DNA of 64,000 nucleotides. Origin: Dactylosporangium aurantiacum. Lineage in GTDB: Bacteria; Actinomycetota; Actinomycetes; Mycobacteriales; Micromonosporaceae. The notes under the pieces are model-generated. The model ran no database searches. It was given only the letters and a program-made list of their open reading frames with translations, and was not told the origin of the DNA. The position numbers and the translations under genes were made by a program. The DNA lies in contig NZ_JNYJ01000013.1 in the NCBI RefSeq assembly GCF_000716715.1, positions 62,001 to 126,000 of the forward strand, written 5' to 3'. Numbering within the stretch: position 1 is the stretch's first letter; each line of letters begins with the position of its first letter. Shown piece by piece: positions 1 through 8,086 of the stretch.

Positions 1-79
1 GCAGATACCCGTACCGCATCAGACTGGCACCCCGCGCCTGCACGAACCGCACGAACGCCTCGTCGGATGTCTCGCTCAT
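1..79 (-). CDS. SigE-family ECF RNA polymerase sigma factor (5' end only)
   Basis: Only the first 26 codons are inside the window; the gene runs off the left edge. Read leftward from ATG at 79 it begins MSETSDEAFVRFVQARGASL, followed by MRYGYL. This is the region 2 start of the SigE/SigM-type ECF sigma factors common in actinomycetes, and it closely resembles the start of the sigma gene at 44300. A Shine-Dalgarno GGGGGAGG lies just upstream at about 86-93. The gene is divergent from the glycosyltransferase at 179. The family call rests on a short N-terminus, so regulon and partner are unknown. Confidence 0.7.
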   Translation of the reverse strand, partial: MSETSDEAFVRFVQARGASLMRYGYL

Positions 80-178
80 CGCATCGCCTCCCCCATGTAG
101 AGGCCCGCGACCGCCCCCCTGCTGCACCCCGGCGCGACGGATTTCTCAGGCCCCGCGCCGGCCGGCCGATAGGCGGGT

Positions 179-1969
179 GTGCGGCCGAATGACACCTCGC
201 CCGACCCGGCGCTTCCGCTGCGTCCCGACCTGGCCGCGGCCGTCGCCGCCGCCCGGAACGCGGAGTTCCTCGCCCGCCGCGCGCTGCCCGCCCCACCGCC
301 GGTGCCGCGCCTGCCGCCGTTCGGCGACCCGCCGGAGCGGCTGCGGGTCTGCTACCTGGTGCCACGCACCGACGTCGGCGGTGGCGCGCGGGTGCTGTTC
401 GAGCACGCGAACCGGCTCCTCACCCGGGGCCACAGGGTGACGGTGCTCAGCCATTTTCCACCACCGGCCTGGTTCGACCTGCGGGCCCGGTTCCGCCAGG
501 TGCCGTTCGGCGTCGAGCTCGCCGAGGCCGTCCCCGCCTGCGACGTGATCGTCGCCGGGTACTGGGACCAGGTCCTCGCCGCCCGCGCCCTCGGCATCGC
601 CCCGGTCGTGCACTTCGAGCAGGGCGACTTCCACCTGTTCGAGGACATCGACGACGACGCCCGCGCCGTGGTGGCCAGAAACGTCGAGGCCGCCGACGCG
701 ACGATCATCGTCAGCGGGACGGTGGCCGAGGTGCTCCGGCAGCGGTACGGCGTGACCGCGACCGTGATCCCCAACGCCGTCGACCCGGCGGTGTTCCACC
801 CGCCGACGGTGTTCGACCCGGCGGCCGGCGGCCGGCGGCCGTACCTGCTGTGCGTCGGCTGGGACGGCAACACGTTCAAGGGCATCGCCGAGATGCGCCA
901 GGTGTGGCGGTCCGTGGTCGAGCACGGGCACGACGTCGACGTGGTGTGGGTGACGCCGAAACCGCCGCGGGAGCCGTTCGGTGAGGTCGTCGTGGCTCCG
1001 GACCAGGCCACGCTCGGCGCCCTGTTCCGCGGCGCCGCCGTGTACGTCTGCTGCTCGCACTACGAGACGTTCGGCCTGCCGCCGCTGGAGGCGATGGCGT
1101 CCGGCACGCCCGTGGTGTCGACCAGGAACACCGGTGTGCTCGAGTACGCCCGCGACGGCGTGAACGCGCTGCTCGCCGACGTCCGCGACGCCGAAGGGCT
1201 GGCCGCGCAGGTGCGGCGGGTGCTGGACGGGCCCGATCTGGCGGCCCGGCTGCGCGACGGCGGCCTGCGCACCGCGGCCGGCTTCTCGTGGGACACGATC
1301 GTGCCGCGTATCGAGGACACGTACCGGCAGGTCCGGGCCGCCTGGTCCCCGGCGACCGGCGGCGACTGGCGCTTCGACCTCGGCGGGCTGCGGTTCGTCG
1401 ACGCCGACGCCGAGCAGCGGCTCCGGCAGCGCGCCGCGGCGTCGGGTGCCGGTGCGGTGGCGGTGCCGGTCACGTTCCCGGCGTTCGACGGGCACCGCGC
1501 CGTGCGGTGGCGGGTCGTCGGGCGCAGGACCGGCGGCGGTGCCGACGTCAGCCGCGCCTACCTGCCGGCGCACGCCGACGTGGTGCCGGACGACCTGCCG
1601 TACGCCGAAGCTCTGCGCGACTTCACGGCCGGCCGGTTCGACCGGGCGCTGGCCGGGTTCCTCACCGTGTACCGGCGCGGCGGCTCGGCCACCCGCCCGT
1701 CAGCCGGCCGCTGGATCGTGCTGACGCTGCTCGAGCTGGGCGACGACGAGCAGGCCGCGTCGGTGCTCTCGGGCGCCGTGGAGGCGTTCCCCGACCACAG
1801 CGACTTCCACTACCTGCACGCGATGAGCGCGATGCTGAGCGGCCGGCCGATCGACGCCGCGGCGTACGTCGCCGCCGTCGACGCCCTGGGCCCCGCCACC
1901 CACTACGACGAGTGGTTCGACGATCCGGCGACCCTCATCCGCGAGCGGCTGCTCGCTCCCGCGCAGTGA
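179..1969 (+). CDS. GT4-like glycosyltransferase with C-terminal extension
   Basis: A 596-residue protein whose residues about 55-400 form a GT-B fold glycosyltransferase. The N-terminal domain starts RVCYLVPRTDVGGGARVLFE (56-75), a donor/acceptor-side pattern typical of GT4 enzymes. The C-terminal domain has the E-x7-E motif HYETFGLPPLE (E296 and E304) that binds the nucleotide-sugar phosphates, followed by AMASGTPVV. The last ~200 residues are unusual: a spacer, then a helical TPR-like segment. No signal peptide or membrane helix is seen, so it probably acts in the cytoplasm on a glycan or protein. The start is GTG at 179; an overlapping GTG at 177 opens another frame. Substrate cannot be told. 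Confidence 0.82.
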   Translation: MRPNDTSPDPALPLRPDLAAAVAAARNAEFLARRALPAPPPVPRLPPFGDPPERLRVCYLVPRTDVGGGARVLFEHANRLLTRGHRVTVLSHFPPPAWFDLRARFRQVPFGVELAEAVPACDVIVAGYWDQVLAARALGIAPVVHFEQGDFHLFEDIDDDARAVVARNVEAADATIIVSGTVAEVLRQRYGVTATVIPNAVDPAVFHPPTVFDPAAGGRRPYLLCVGWDGNTFKGIAEMRQVWRSVVEHGHDVDVVWVTPKPPREPFGEVVVAPDQATLGALFRGAAVYVCCSHYETFGLPPLEAMASGTPVVSTRNTGVLEYARDGVNALLADVRDAEGLAAQVRRVLDGPDLAARLRDGGLRTAAGFSWDTIVPRIEDTYRQVRAAWSPATGGDWRFDLGGLRFVDADAEQRLRQRAAASGAGAVAVPVTFPAFDGHRAVRWRVVGRRTGGGADVSRAYLPAHADVVPDDLPYAEALRDFTAGRFDRALAGFLTVYRRGGSATRPSAGRWIVLTLLELGDDEQAASVLSGAVEAFPDHSDFHYLHAMSAMLSGRPIDAAAYVAAVDALGPATHYDEWFDDPATLIRERLLAPAQ

Positions 1970-2050
1970 CCGTTTCCGCGTCCGGTGGCCGGCTCATGGG
2001 TGCCGTCCACCGCACGCCCCCGTTCGGCCTGTGTTGACCACCCCGAATAT

Positions 2051-2073
2051 GCGTGGCGTTGCTTGCGCCACGC
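2051..2073. terminator. Small hairpin between glycosyltransferase and AfsR-like gene
   Basis: Perfect 8-bp inverted repeat GCGTGGCG / CGCCACGC with a 7-base loop, 80 bp after the glycosyltransferase stop and 50 bp before the next start. It has no T-run, so it could be a terminator or an operator for the downstream regulator. Confidence 0.3.
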
Positions 2074-2124
2074 TTGACACGCCAGCGGACGTGGGAAATC
2101 GGCGACCCGATACGGTGGGCCGCT

Positions 2125-4878
2125 GTGAGGTTCCGGCTCCTCGGTCCGTTGGCGATCGACACGTCCTCGGGACCCGTCGTGCTGCGCCGGCGGCGGGAGC
2201 GGTGCCTGCTGGCCGTCCTGCTGCTGCACAACCACGTGCCGGTGCCGGTGGAGCGGCTGGCGTACCTGCTGTGGGACGGCGAGCCGGTGCCGACGGCCCG
2301 CCAGTTGCTGCACAGTCACGTGTCCCGGGTCCGGTCCGCGGTGCGTGCCGCGGGTGCGCTGGTGAGCAGCACGGGCACGTCGTACCAGATCGACGTCGAC
2401 GACGAGTCGATCGACGCGCGGCGCTTCAGCGCGATGGTCGCGGCGGCCCGCGCCCTGTCCGGCCCGGCGGAGCGTGGCGCCCAGCTGCGCGCCGCCCTCG
2501 ACCTGTGGCGCGGCGACGCGCTCGACGACACGGTGTCGGCGTGGCTGCGGCCGCGCCTGGTGGGGGACCTCGAAGAGCTGCGGCTGGTGGCGACCGAGGA
2601 GTGGCTGGCGTGCGGGATCGCCACCGGGCGCCACGTCGAGGTGCTGCCGGAGCTGACCCGGCTGGCGGCCGCGCACCCGACCCGGGAGGGCCTGCTGGGC
2701 CTGTGGATGCGGGCGCTGGACGGCACCGGGCGCAGCCTGGAGGCGCTCGAGGTGTACCGGCGCCACCAGCAGCGGCTGGCGCGGGAGTTCGGCCTCGACC
2801 CCGGGCCGGAGCTGCAGCGCCTGCACCTGGCGGTGCTGCGGGGGCGGCCGGCCGCGCCCACCGACCCCGCACCGCCGGCGAAACCGTCCGGGCCGGTGCC
2901 CGCGCAGCTGCCGCCGGCCGTGCGCGGGTTCACCGGACGCGGCGACGCGCTCGCGAGGCTCGACGCGCTCGCCGCCACCGACCCGACCGCGACCGTGATC
3001 TGCACCGTCGCCGGCACCGCGGGCATCGGCAAGACCACGCTCGTGCTGCACTGGGCGCACCGGGTCGCCGACCGGTTCCCCGACGGTCAGCTGTACGTGA
3101 ACCTGCGCGGGTTCGACCGCACCGCGCCACCGGTCGACCCGGCCGAGGCGCTGCGGGGGTTCCTCGACGCGCTGGACGTCGCGCCGCAGCGCGTGCCGAC
3201 CGGCATCGAGGCGCAGGCCGCCCTGTACCGCAGCCATATCGCGGGCCGCCGGATGCTGCTGGTGCTCGACAACGCACGCGACTCCGACCAGGTGCGCCCG
3301 CTGCTGCCCGGTGCCGGCGGCTGCCTGGTGCTGGTCACCAGCCGCAACGAGCTGTCCGGGCTGCACACGTCGGAGGGCGCGGAGCCGCTGGTGCTGGACC
3401 TGCTGCCGCCCGCGGAGGCCCGGTCGCTGCTGACCGCGCGGCTCGGCGCCACCCGGGTCGCCGCGGAGTCCGCCGCCGTCGACGCGATCGTCGAGGCCTG
3501 CGCCGGGCTGCCGCTCGCCCTCGCCATCGTGGCGGCCCGCGCGGCCGGGCGCCCGGGGCTGCCGCTCGCCGACGTCGCCGCCGAGCTGCGGCAGGCGGCC
3601 GGCCGGCAGCTCGACGCGTTCACCGGCGCGGAGCGCGACGTCGACGCGCGGGCGGTGCTGTCGTGGTCCTACGCCGCGCTCAGCCCCGCGGCGGCCCGCA
3701 TGTTCCGCCTGCTGGGCCTGCACCCCGGACCCGACGTGACCGCGGCGGCCGCGGCCGGGCTCGCCGGCGCCCCGGACGCCGCCGCGGAGCTGGCCGAGCT
3801 GTCGAGGGCGAACCTGCTCACCGAGCACGACGCCGGCCGGTACACCTTCCACGACCTCCTGCGCGCCTACGCCGCGGAGCAGGTCGAGGCCGTCGACACC
3901 GCCGAGGACCGCGCCGCCGCGCGGCACCGGATGCTGGACCACTATCTGCGCACCGCCTACGCGGCGACCCGGCTGCTGAGCCCGCACCGGGAGACCCTCG
4001 AACTCGACCCGGCTCCGTGGCCGGTGGACGCCCGGCAGGCACTCGCCTGGTTCACCGCGGAGCGCCAGGTGCTGCTCGCCGCCATCGACCAGGCCGCCCG
4101 GCTCGGGTTCGACCCGCACGCCTGGCAGCTGGCCTGGTGCCTCGCCACCTTCCTCGACCGGCAGGGGCTGTGGGGCGACTGGCTGCACGCGTCGCTGGCC
4201 GGGCTCGCCGCCGCCGAGCGCCTGCCCGACCGGCACGGCGCCGCGCACAGCCACCGGCTCATCGCGCACGTGTACCTGAAGCTCAACCGCGCCGACGACG
4301 CGCAGCGGCACGCCGTGCGGGCCCTGGAGCTGTACGAGGAGCTCGGCGACACCGGCCGGCAGGCGCAGGGCCACCTGAACCTGGCCGAGATCGCCGTCCA
4401 CCGTGGACAGTTCGACGACGGCTTCCGGCAGTCGGCGCGGGCGCGCGAGCTGTTCCGCGCCGCCGGCAGCCCGACCGGCGAGGCCAACGCGCTCAACGCG
4501 ATGGGCTGGCTGCACGCCCAGCGCGGCAACCACCGCGAGGCCGTGGCCACCTGCCGGGAGGCGCTCGCGCTGCACCAGCGGCTGGACAACCGGCAGGGCG
4601 AAGGCGAGACCTGGGACAGCCTGGGCTTCGCCCATCACCACCTCGGGGAGTACGACTCGGCGATCGAGTGCTTCCACCGGGCGCTCGCCCTCTTCGAGGA
4701 CACCGGCGACCGCTGCTTCGAGGCCGACACCCTGCACCACCTCGGCGACAGTCTCCTGGCCGCCGGTGACGCCGGGGCCGCCCGCGACGCGTGGCGCCGT
4801 TCGCTGGACGTCTTCGACTCGCTCGATCATCCCGACGCCGCCGAGGTCCGGGCCAAGCTGTCGGCTGACGGCGGGTAG
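2125..4878 (+). CDS. AfsR/SARP-type regulator: DNA-binding/BTAD + NB-ARC + TPR
   Basis: A 917-residue STAND transcriptional regulator. Residues ~1-90 form the OmpR-like winged helix (start VRFRLLGPLAI, then RLAYLLWDGEPVP). Residues ~95-245 form the bacterial transcriptional activation domain (YEVYRRHQQRLAREFGLDPG-type end). An NB-ARC ATPase follows, with Walker A GTAGIGKTT at ~297-305 and Walker B MLLVLDNA, and TPR repeats occupy the last ~270 residues. GTG at 2125 is chosen because family members begin right at VRFRLLGPL; the frame is open further upstream. Such proteins usually activate secondary-metabolite genes, but no cluster adjoins this one, so the target is unknown. Confidence 0.88.
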   Translation: MRFRLLGPLAIDTSSGPVVLRRRRERCLLAVLLLHNHVPVPVERLAYLLWDGEPVPTARQLLHSHVSRVRSAVRAAGALVSSTGTSYQIDVDDESIDARRFSAMVAAARALSGPAERGAQLRAALDLWRGDALDDTVSAWLRPRLVGDLEELRLVATEEWLACGIATGRHVEVLPELTRLAAAHPTREGLLGLWMRALDGTGRSLEALEVYRRHQQRLAREFGLDPGPELQRLHLAVLRGRPAAPTDPAPPAKPSGPVPAQLPPAVRGFTGRGDALARLDALAATDPTATVICTVAGTAGIGKTTLVLHWAHRVADRFPDGQLYVNLRGFDRTAPPVDPAEALRGFLDALDVAPQRVPTGIEAQAALYRSHIAGRRMLLVLDNARDSDQVRPLLPGAGGCLVLVTSRNELSGLHTSEGAEPLVLDLLPPAEARSLLTARLGATRVAAESAAVDAIVEACAGLPLALAIVAARAAGRPGLPLADVAAELRQAAGRQLDAFTGAERDVDARAVLSWSYAALSPAAARMFRLLGLHPGPDVTAAAAAGLAGAPDAAAELAELSRANLLTEHDAGRYTFHDLLRAYAAEQVEAVDTAEDRAAARHRMLDHYLRTAYAATRLLSPHRETLELDPAPWPVDARQALAWFTAERQVLLAAIDQAARLGFDPHAWQLAWCLATFLDRQGLWGDWLHASLAGLAAAERLPDRHGAAHSHRLIAHVYLKLNRADDAQRHAVRALELYEELGDTGRQAQGHLNLAEIAVHRGQFDDGFRQSARARELFRAAGSPTGEANALNAMGWLHAQRGNHREAVATCREALALHQRLDNRQGEGETWDSLGFAHHHLGEYDSAIECFHRALALFEDTGDRCFEADTLHHLGDSLLAAGDAGAARDAWRRSLDVFDSLDHPDAAEVRAKLSADGG

Positions 4879-4887
4879 CTACCGCGG

Positions 4888-5286
4888 GTGCACCCCATCA
4901 AGGACGGCCAGGCGCACAACGTCGAGGCCCTCGTCGGCTCGCACGCCTTCGGCTCGACGGCCCTGCTGCTCGGCACGGTCCTGCTGCTGTTCGGCACGGT
5001 CCTGCTGCTCGGCACGGTCCTGCTGCTGCTCGGCCTACCCGGCACGTACGGCTGGCTCGGCCCGCGCCTGGGCACCCTCGGCCTCATCGGCTTCATCGGC
5101 GCCCCCGGCTTCGAGGCCGAGCAGATCGCCTCCGGCATCGGCCTGATCCTGGGCCTGCTCATCTTCGGTATCGCCCTGCAGATCGAGCTGCTCCGCGGCG
5201 CCCTGCTGATCGGCCTCGGCCTGCTCGCGGTCCGCTCCACCCGGTCCGAATCAGCCGGTCTGGTCCGCGAGCCCGCCGCGGTCTGA
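4888..5286 (+). CDS. Short hydrophobic protein with LLLGTV repeats
   Basis: A 132-residue protein with three strongly hydrophobic stretches. Residues ~25-50 are a tandem repeat (LLLGTV LLLFGTV LLLGTV LLLLG) encoded by near-identical 18-21 bp units. The middle ends in a G/I/L-rich helix and the tail is charged. GTG at 4888 starts 10 bases after the AfsR-like stop, so it may be co-transcribed. It does not match a family I recognise. It could be a real small membrane protein or an expanded remnant of a longer one; the repeat could be replication slippage. A perfect terminator follows. Confidence 0.45.
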   Translation: MHPIKDGQAHNVEALVGSHAFGSTALLLGTVLLLFGTVLLLGTVLLLLGLPGTYGWLGPRLGTLGLIGFIGAPGFEAEQIASGIGLILGLLIFGIALQIELLRGALLIGLGLLAVRSTRSESAGLVREPAAV

Positions 5287-5293
5287 GCGTCCG

Positions 5294-5325
5294 GGCCCCT
5301 CCAGCTCGCCGGCGCTGGAGGGGCC
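5294..5325. terminator. Bidirectional terminator
   Basis: Perfect 12-bp stem GGCCCCTCCAGC / GCTGGAGGGGCC with an 8-base loop, placed exactly between the convergent genes ending at 5286 and 5335. Confidence 0.8.
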
Positions 5326-5334
5326 GCTGCGCTG

Positions 5335-7029
5335 TCAGACCACGGTGCAGGGGATGCCGTTGAGGGTGAAGGCGGCCGGTTCGGCGGTGTTGCCCGTGTG
5401 GGTGGCCTGGAAGCCGATGTCGACGGAGGCGCCCGGGGCGAGCGTGCCGTTGTAGTTGACGTTGCGGGCGCTCACCTGGCCGCTGGCGGGCGAGAAGGTG
5501 GCGTTCCAGCCCGAGGTGATCGACTGGCCCGACGGCAGGGTGAAGCCGAGCGTCCAGCCGTTGATGGTCGACGTGCCGGTGTTGGTGATGGTGATGCTCG
5601 CCGTGAAGCCCGTGTTCCAGGTGCTCATCGTGTAAGCGACCCGGGCGCCGCCGCCACCGCCGGACGACGGACTGGTCGAGACCGACGGGGATACAGAGAT
5701 CGACGGGCTCGGCGACGACGTGTCAGTCAGGTTGGCCACGAACGTCATGGCGCTGCGGGCGGGCAGCGTGACGGTGAGCGAGCCGTTCGACATGGTGAGC
5801 GCCCCCTGCGGCGCGACGTTCCTGCTCCCGTCGGTCAGCCAGTTCGCGACGCTGCCCGACGCCGTCGTGTTCGCCAGGGTGAACTGCTGGCTCACCGCCG
5901 AGGTGTTCTTGTTGACGGCGACGATGACGACGGTGTTGCCGCCCCGGTACGCCGAGACGAAGACGTTCGTCGCCGGGTTGGCCGTCGCGTCGATCCGCAC
6001 GTACCCGGGCCGGACGAACCTGGCGAAGTGCGCCATCATCGCGCCGCGCTTGCTGATCTGGCCGTCTTCGCGCATGGGCCCGTAACTGCGCCGGATGGTC
6101 CACCAGACGTAGGTCTGGAACTCGGCGTCGACCATGGCATGGTGGATGTGCTCGGCGACGTCGAGCGCCTGCGGCCAGAGATCACCGGAGTCCGAGCTGT
6201 TGGGGTAGTAGACCTCGGTCATCCAGAGTTCCTTGCCCGCGCCCTTCTGCTTGAAGAGCGGGTAGGGGAAGTTGGCGTACGAGGTGCCGTACAGGTGCGC
6301 CCCGATGATGTCCACATTGGCCAGTGCCGTGGGATCGTTGAGGATCGGGTCCGACATGGACTTCACGTACTGGAACGACTCGGGCGCGATGACCCTGGTG
6401 CCGATGACGCCTGCGTTCTCCCGCAGGAAGCGGACGATCTCGGCGGAGGTCCACCATGTCCAGTCCGCGGCGTAGTCGGGCTCGTTCTGCACCGAGATGC
6501 CGTACAGGTTCACCCCGTTGTTTCGCATGTACGTGGTGAAGTCGTTGAGGTGCTGGGCGTAGGCGCCGTACGAGCTGTACCGCAGGCGCTTGGCGTTGGT
6601 CTGGCTCCCGCGCGTGAACGTCTCGATCATGCTGGCGGGCGGGTTCCACGGCGACGCGAAGACGGTCGCGCCGAGCTCGACGGCGCGCTTCGCCGTCGCC
6701 AGGTCACGACCCCAGTCCGACTGGTTCTCGCCGACGGGGATCCGCAGCAGGGAGAAGCCAAGTTTCCCTTCACCGGCGCCGAACGCGGTGTCCCGCTGGG
6801 CCGCCGTCAGGTCGCCGATCCACGCCGCGTGGGCCATGCCACCGAAGCCCCGGATCGTCTGCCGCGATGCCGACGGGTTGATGTTGGCCGTCGCGGCCGA
6901 GGCTTCCGTGGCCCCCAGCACCGACGCCGCGACGGTGAGGACCGGCACGGCCCCCCCGGTCGTCAGGACGGTCCTGCGGGTCAGCAGCCTGCGTTCATCA
7001 CGTACCGGCTCGTTCCGATCTTGCGTCAT
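5335..7029 (-). CDS. Secreted GH30-family glycanase (probable glucuronoxylanase) with CBM2
   Basis: A 564-residue secreted enzyme. A Tat-like signal lies at residues 10-46 (LLTRRTVLTTGG with R18-R19, ending ATEASAA). The GH30 (beta/alpha)8 barrel plus side beta-domain covers ~48-430. The acid/base is E183 in SVQNEPDY and the nucleophile is E272 in LWMTEVYY. A Pro/Ser linker (~430-460) leads to a C-terminal CBM2-type module of ~100 residues (GWTLGFTLPSGQSITSGWNA). GH30 enzymes of this form cut glucuronoxylan; exact specificity needs the acceptor loop compared. ATG at 7029 is preferred over an upstream in-frame start because AGAAGGA sits upstream and the Tat motif follows. A LacI-type operator lies 90 bp upstream. 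Confidence 0.9.
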   Translation of the reverse strand: MTQDRNEPVRDERRLLTRRTVLTTGGAVPVLTVAASVLGATEASAATANINPSASRQTIRGFGGMAHAAWIGDLTAAQRDTAFGAGEGKLGFSLLRIPVGENQSDWGRDLATAKRAVELGATVFASPWNPPASMIETFTRGSQTNAKRLRYSSYGAYAQHLNDFTTYMRNNGVNLYGISVQNEPDYAADWTWWTSAEIVRFLRENAGVIGTRVIAPESFQYVKSMSDPILNDPTALANVDIIGAHLYGTSYANFPYPLFKQKGAGKELWMTEVYYPNSSDSGDLWPQALDVAEHIHHAMVDAEFQTYVWWTIRRSYGPMREDGQISKRGAMMAHFARFVRPGYVRIDATANPATNVFVSAYRGGNTVVIVAVNKNTSAVSQQFTLANTTASGSVANWLTDGSRNVAPQGALTMSNGSLTVTLPARSAMTFVANLTDTSSPSPSISVSPSVSTSPSSGGGGGARVAYTMSTWNTGFTASITITNTGTSTINGWTLGFTLPSGQSITSGWNATFSPASGQVSARNVNYNGTLAPGASVDIGFQATHTGNTAEPAAFTLNGIPCTVV

Positions 7030-7116
7030 GTCACGTCCTTCTGGCCGTTGGTGCCGGTCCACGCCGCCTCCAGGCCACTGGCCCGCTGTGCGCTGTTTTG
7101 GGTCTTTTACAGCACT

Positions 7117-7130
7117 TGTTAGCGCTAACA
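7117..7130. promoter_or_regulatory. LacI-family operator upstream of the GH30 gene
   Basis: Perfect 14-bp palindrome TGTTAGCGCTAACA with the central CG typical of LacI/CebR-type sugar repressors of actinomycetes. It lies 88 bp upstream of the GH30 start, so sugar-responsive repression of the xylanase is likely. No LacI gene is in the window. Confidence 0.75.
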
Positions 7131-7721
7131 TGCTGCCGTACGAACCGGTACCCAAGCGCGACGGAGGTGTGGACCCGCCCAGGGGGTTGGCGGAGGGTGA
7201 TACTCCGGCGAACTATGGTTTCGGCCTTCGACGCGGGTCAAGCGGCTACGCACACCGACGGTGTGAACGCCCCGCCTAACCATGAAAGTTTCCGGCTAGG
7301 CAGCAACGAACACCTCGCCAACAACGACCTGACGAGCACCGCGCCGAACTCCGAGCGCCGACCCTGCTCGACGGGGACCGTCATCGTGGTCGCCGACGGC
7401 CACCCCGCATTGCTCGGCATCGTCCATAACCACGAGATCTCAACTGCGGGACGAACCATAGTTCAAGCCCACGAAATACATGCGGCGGGCCGTGGAGGAA
7501 ATGGCAGAGCATCGTCAGAGGCCGCCTTAGCGGTCCGCCGGTGTAGGCCTAAGCGGGCATCGGCGTGGGGGCGATGGTCGTAACGCAGCACCTCAGCAAC
7601 TCTCGGCCGGTCCACCGGACGTTGAACACCGCACTTCCCCTTCGGGGGCAGTGTATCGGTTCGACGGATCTCCAGGCTGACGACCGTCACTGTCGAGCCG
7701 GTTGCCAGTTACGACCCGTCG
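7131..7721. other. Non-coding stretch at the left edge of the accessory island
   Basis: About 590 bp with no convincing gene. Frames are open on both strands but lack family features, ribosome sites or consistent codon use. Composition shifts from the GC-rich host pattern toward the AT-richer unit starting at 7763. I see no integrase fragment or tRNA here. Confidence 0.4.
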
Positions 7722-7750
7722 TTGGATCTCGACGCTTAGCAGCGTACCTG
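7722..7750 (+). promoter_or_regulatory. Candidate promoter for the membrane-protein/NTPase pair
   Basis: TTGGAT (7722-7727), a 17-bp spacer and TACCTG (7745-7750), with a second -10-like TACACT at 7751-7756. The ATG at 7763 follows after only 6-12 bases and without a clear Shine-Dalgarno, which would fit a leaderless transcript. Confidence 0.35.
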
Positions 7751-7762
7751 TACACTATCGGA

Positions 7763-8083
7763 ATGACGACTAAGCGCGATCGACTGATGCCTCTCGGTAC
7801 AACTCTCGCGAGCTTGGGTGGATCACTAGCTGTAGGATTTCTGATCTATACACTGCAGGACTCGTCTCGCACCTTCTGGCGTTGGCCCGGATTTTTGGGA
7901 ATAGCAATTCTTATCATTGCCATTATTGTGTTAATTGCCGGATTCCTCGCGCCTGCAGATAAGTCAGGCCCTGCCGAAACCGCACCGCAAACCAACCAGA
8001 AACAGGTAGGAGGCGACAGATCTACCAACTATCAGGCAGGACGTGACATCAAGATTACAGGATCCGATGGGAAGAACAGGTAG
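7763..8083 (+). CDS. Small two-helix membrane protein with C-terminal STNYQA motif (putative effector)
   Basis: A 106-residue protein of no family I recognise. Two hydrophobic helices are visible (residues ~11-31 and ~43-64), followed by a polar linker and a C-terminal tail with GGDRSTNYQAGRDIKIT at 84-99. The six residues STNYQA (87-92), then isoleucines at +9 and +11, recur in the same register at the N-terminus of the next protein. The stop is 3 bases before the next start, so the two are one operon. Composition is AT-richer than the host genes and L57 is a rare TTA codon. By analogy with amyloid-motif systems this could be a membrane-acting effector recruited by the NTPase; that is inference from layout, not homology. 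Confidence 0.6.
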   Translation: MTTKRDRLMPLGTTLASLGGSLAVGFLIYTLQDSSRTFWRWPGFLGIAILIIAIIVLIAGFLAPADKSGPAETAPQTNQKQVGGDRSTNYQAGRDIKITGSDGKNR

Positions 8084-8086
8084 GAC

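Noticed and set aside
1903..4830. 975-codon open frame on the minus strand opposite the AfsR-like gene
   Set aside because: Shadow of a GC-rich gene: no family features, Arg/Gly/Pro-rich random composition. The plus-strand frame has winged helix, BTAD, NB-ARC and TPR.
7205..7470. 11-base inverted match GAACTATGGTT / AACCATAGTTC about 245 bp apart
   Set aside because: Short and expected by chance at this distance; no element boundary nearby.
7098..7583. Open frame of 161 codons upstream of the membrane protein/NTPase pair
   Set aside because: No ribosome site, starts inside the GH30 promoter region and has no recognisable composition or motif.
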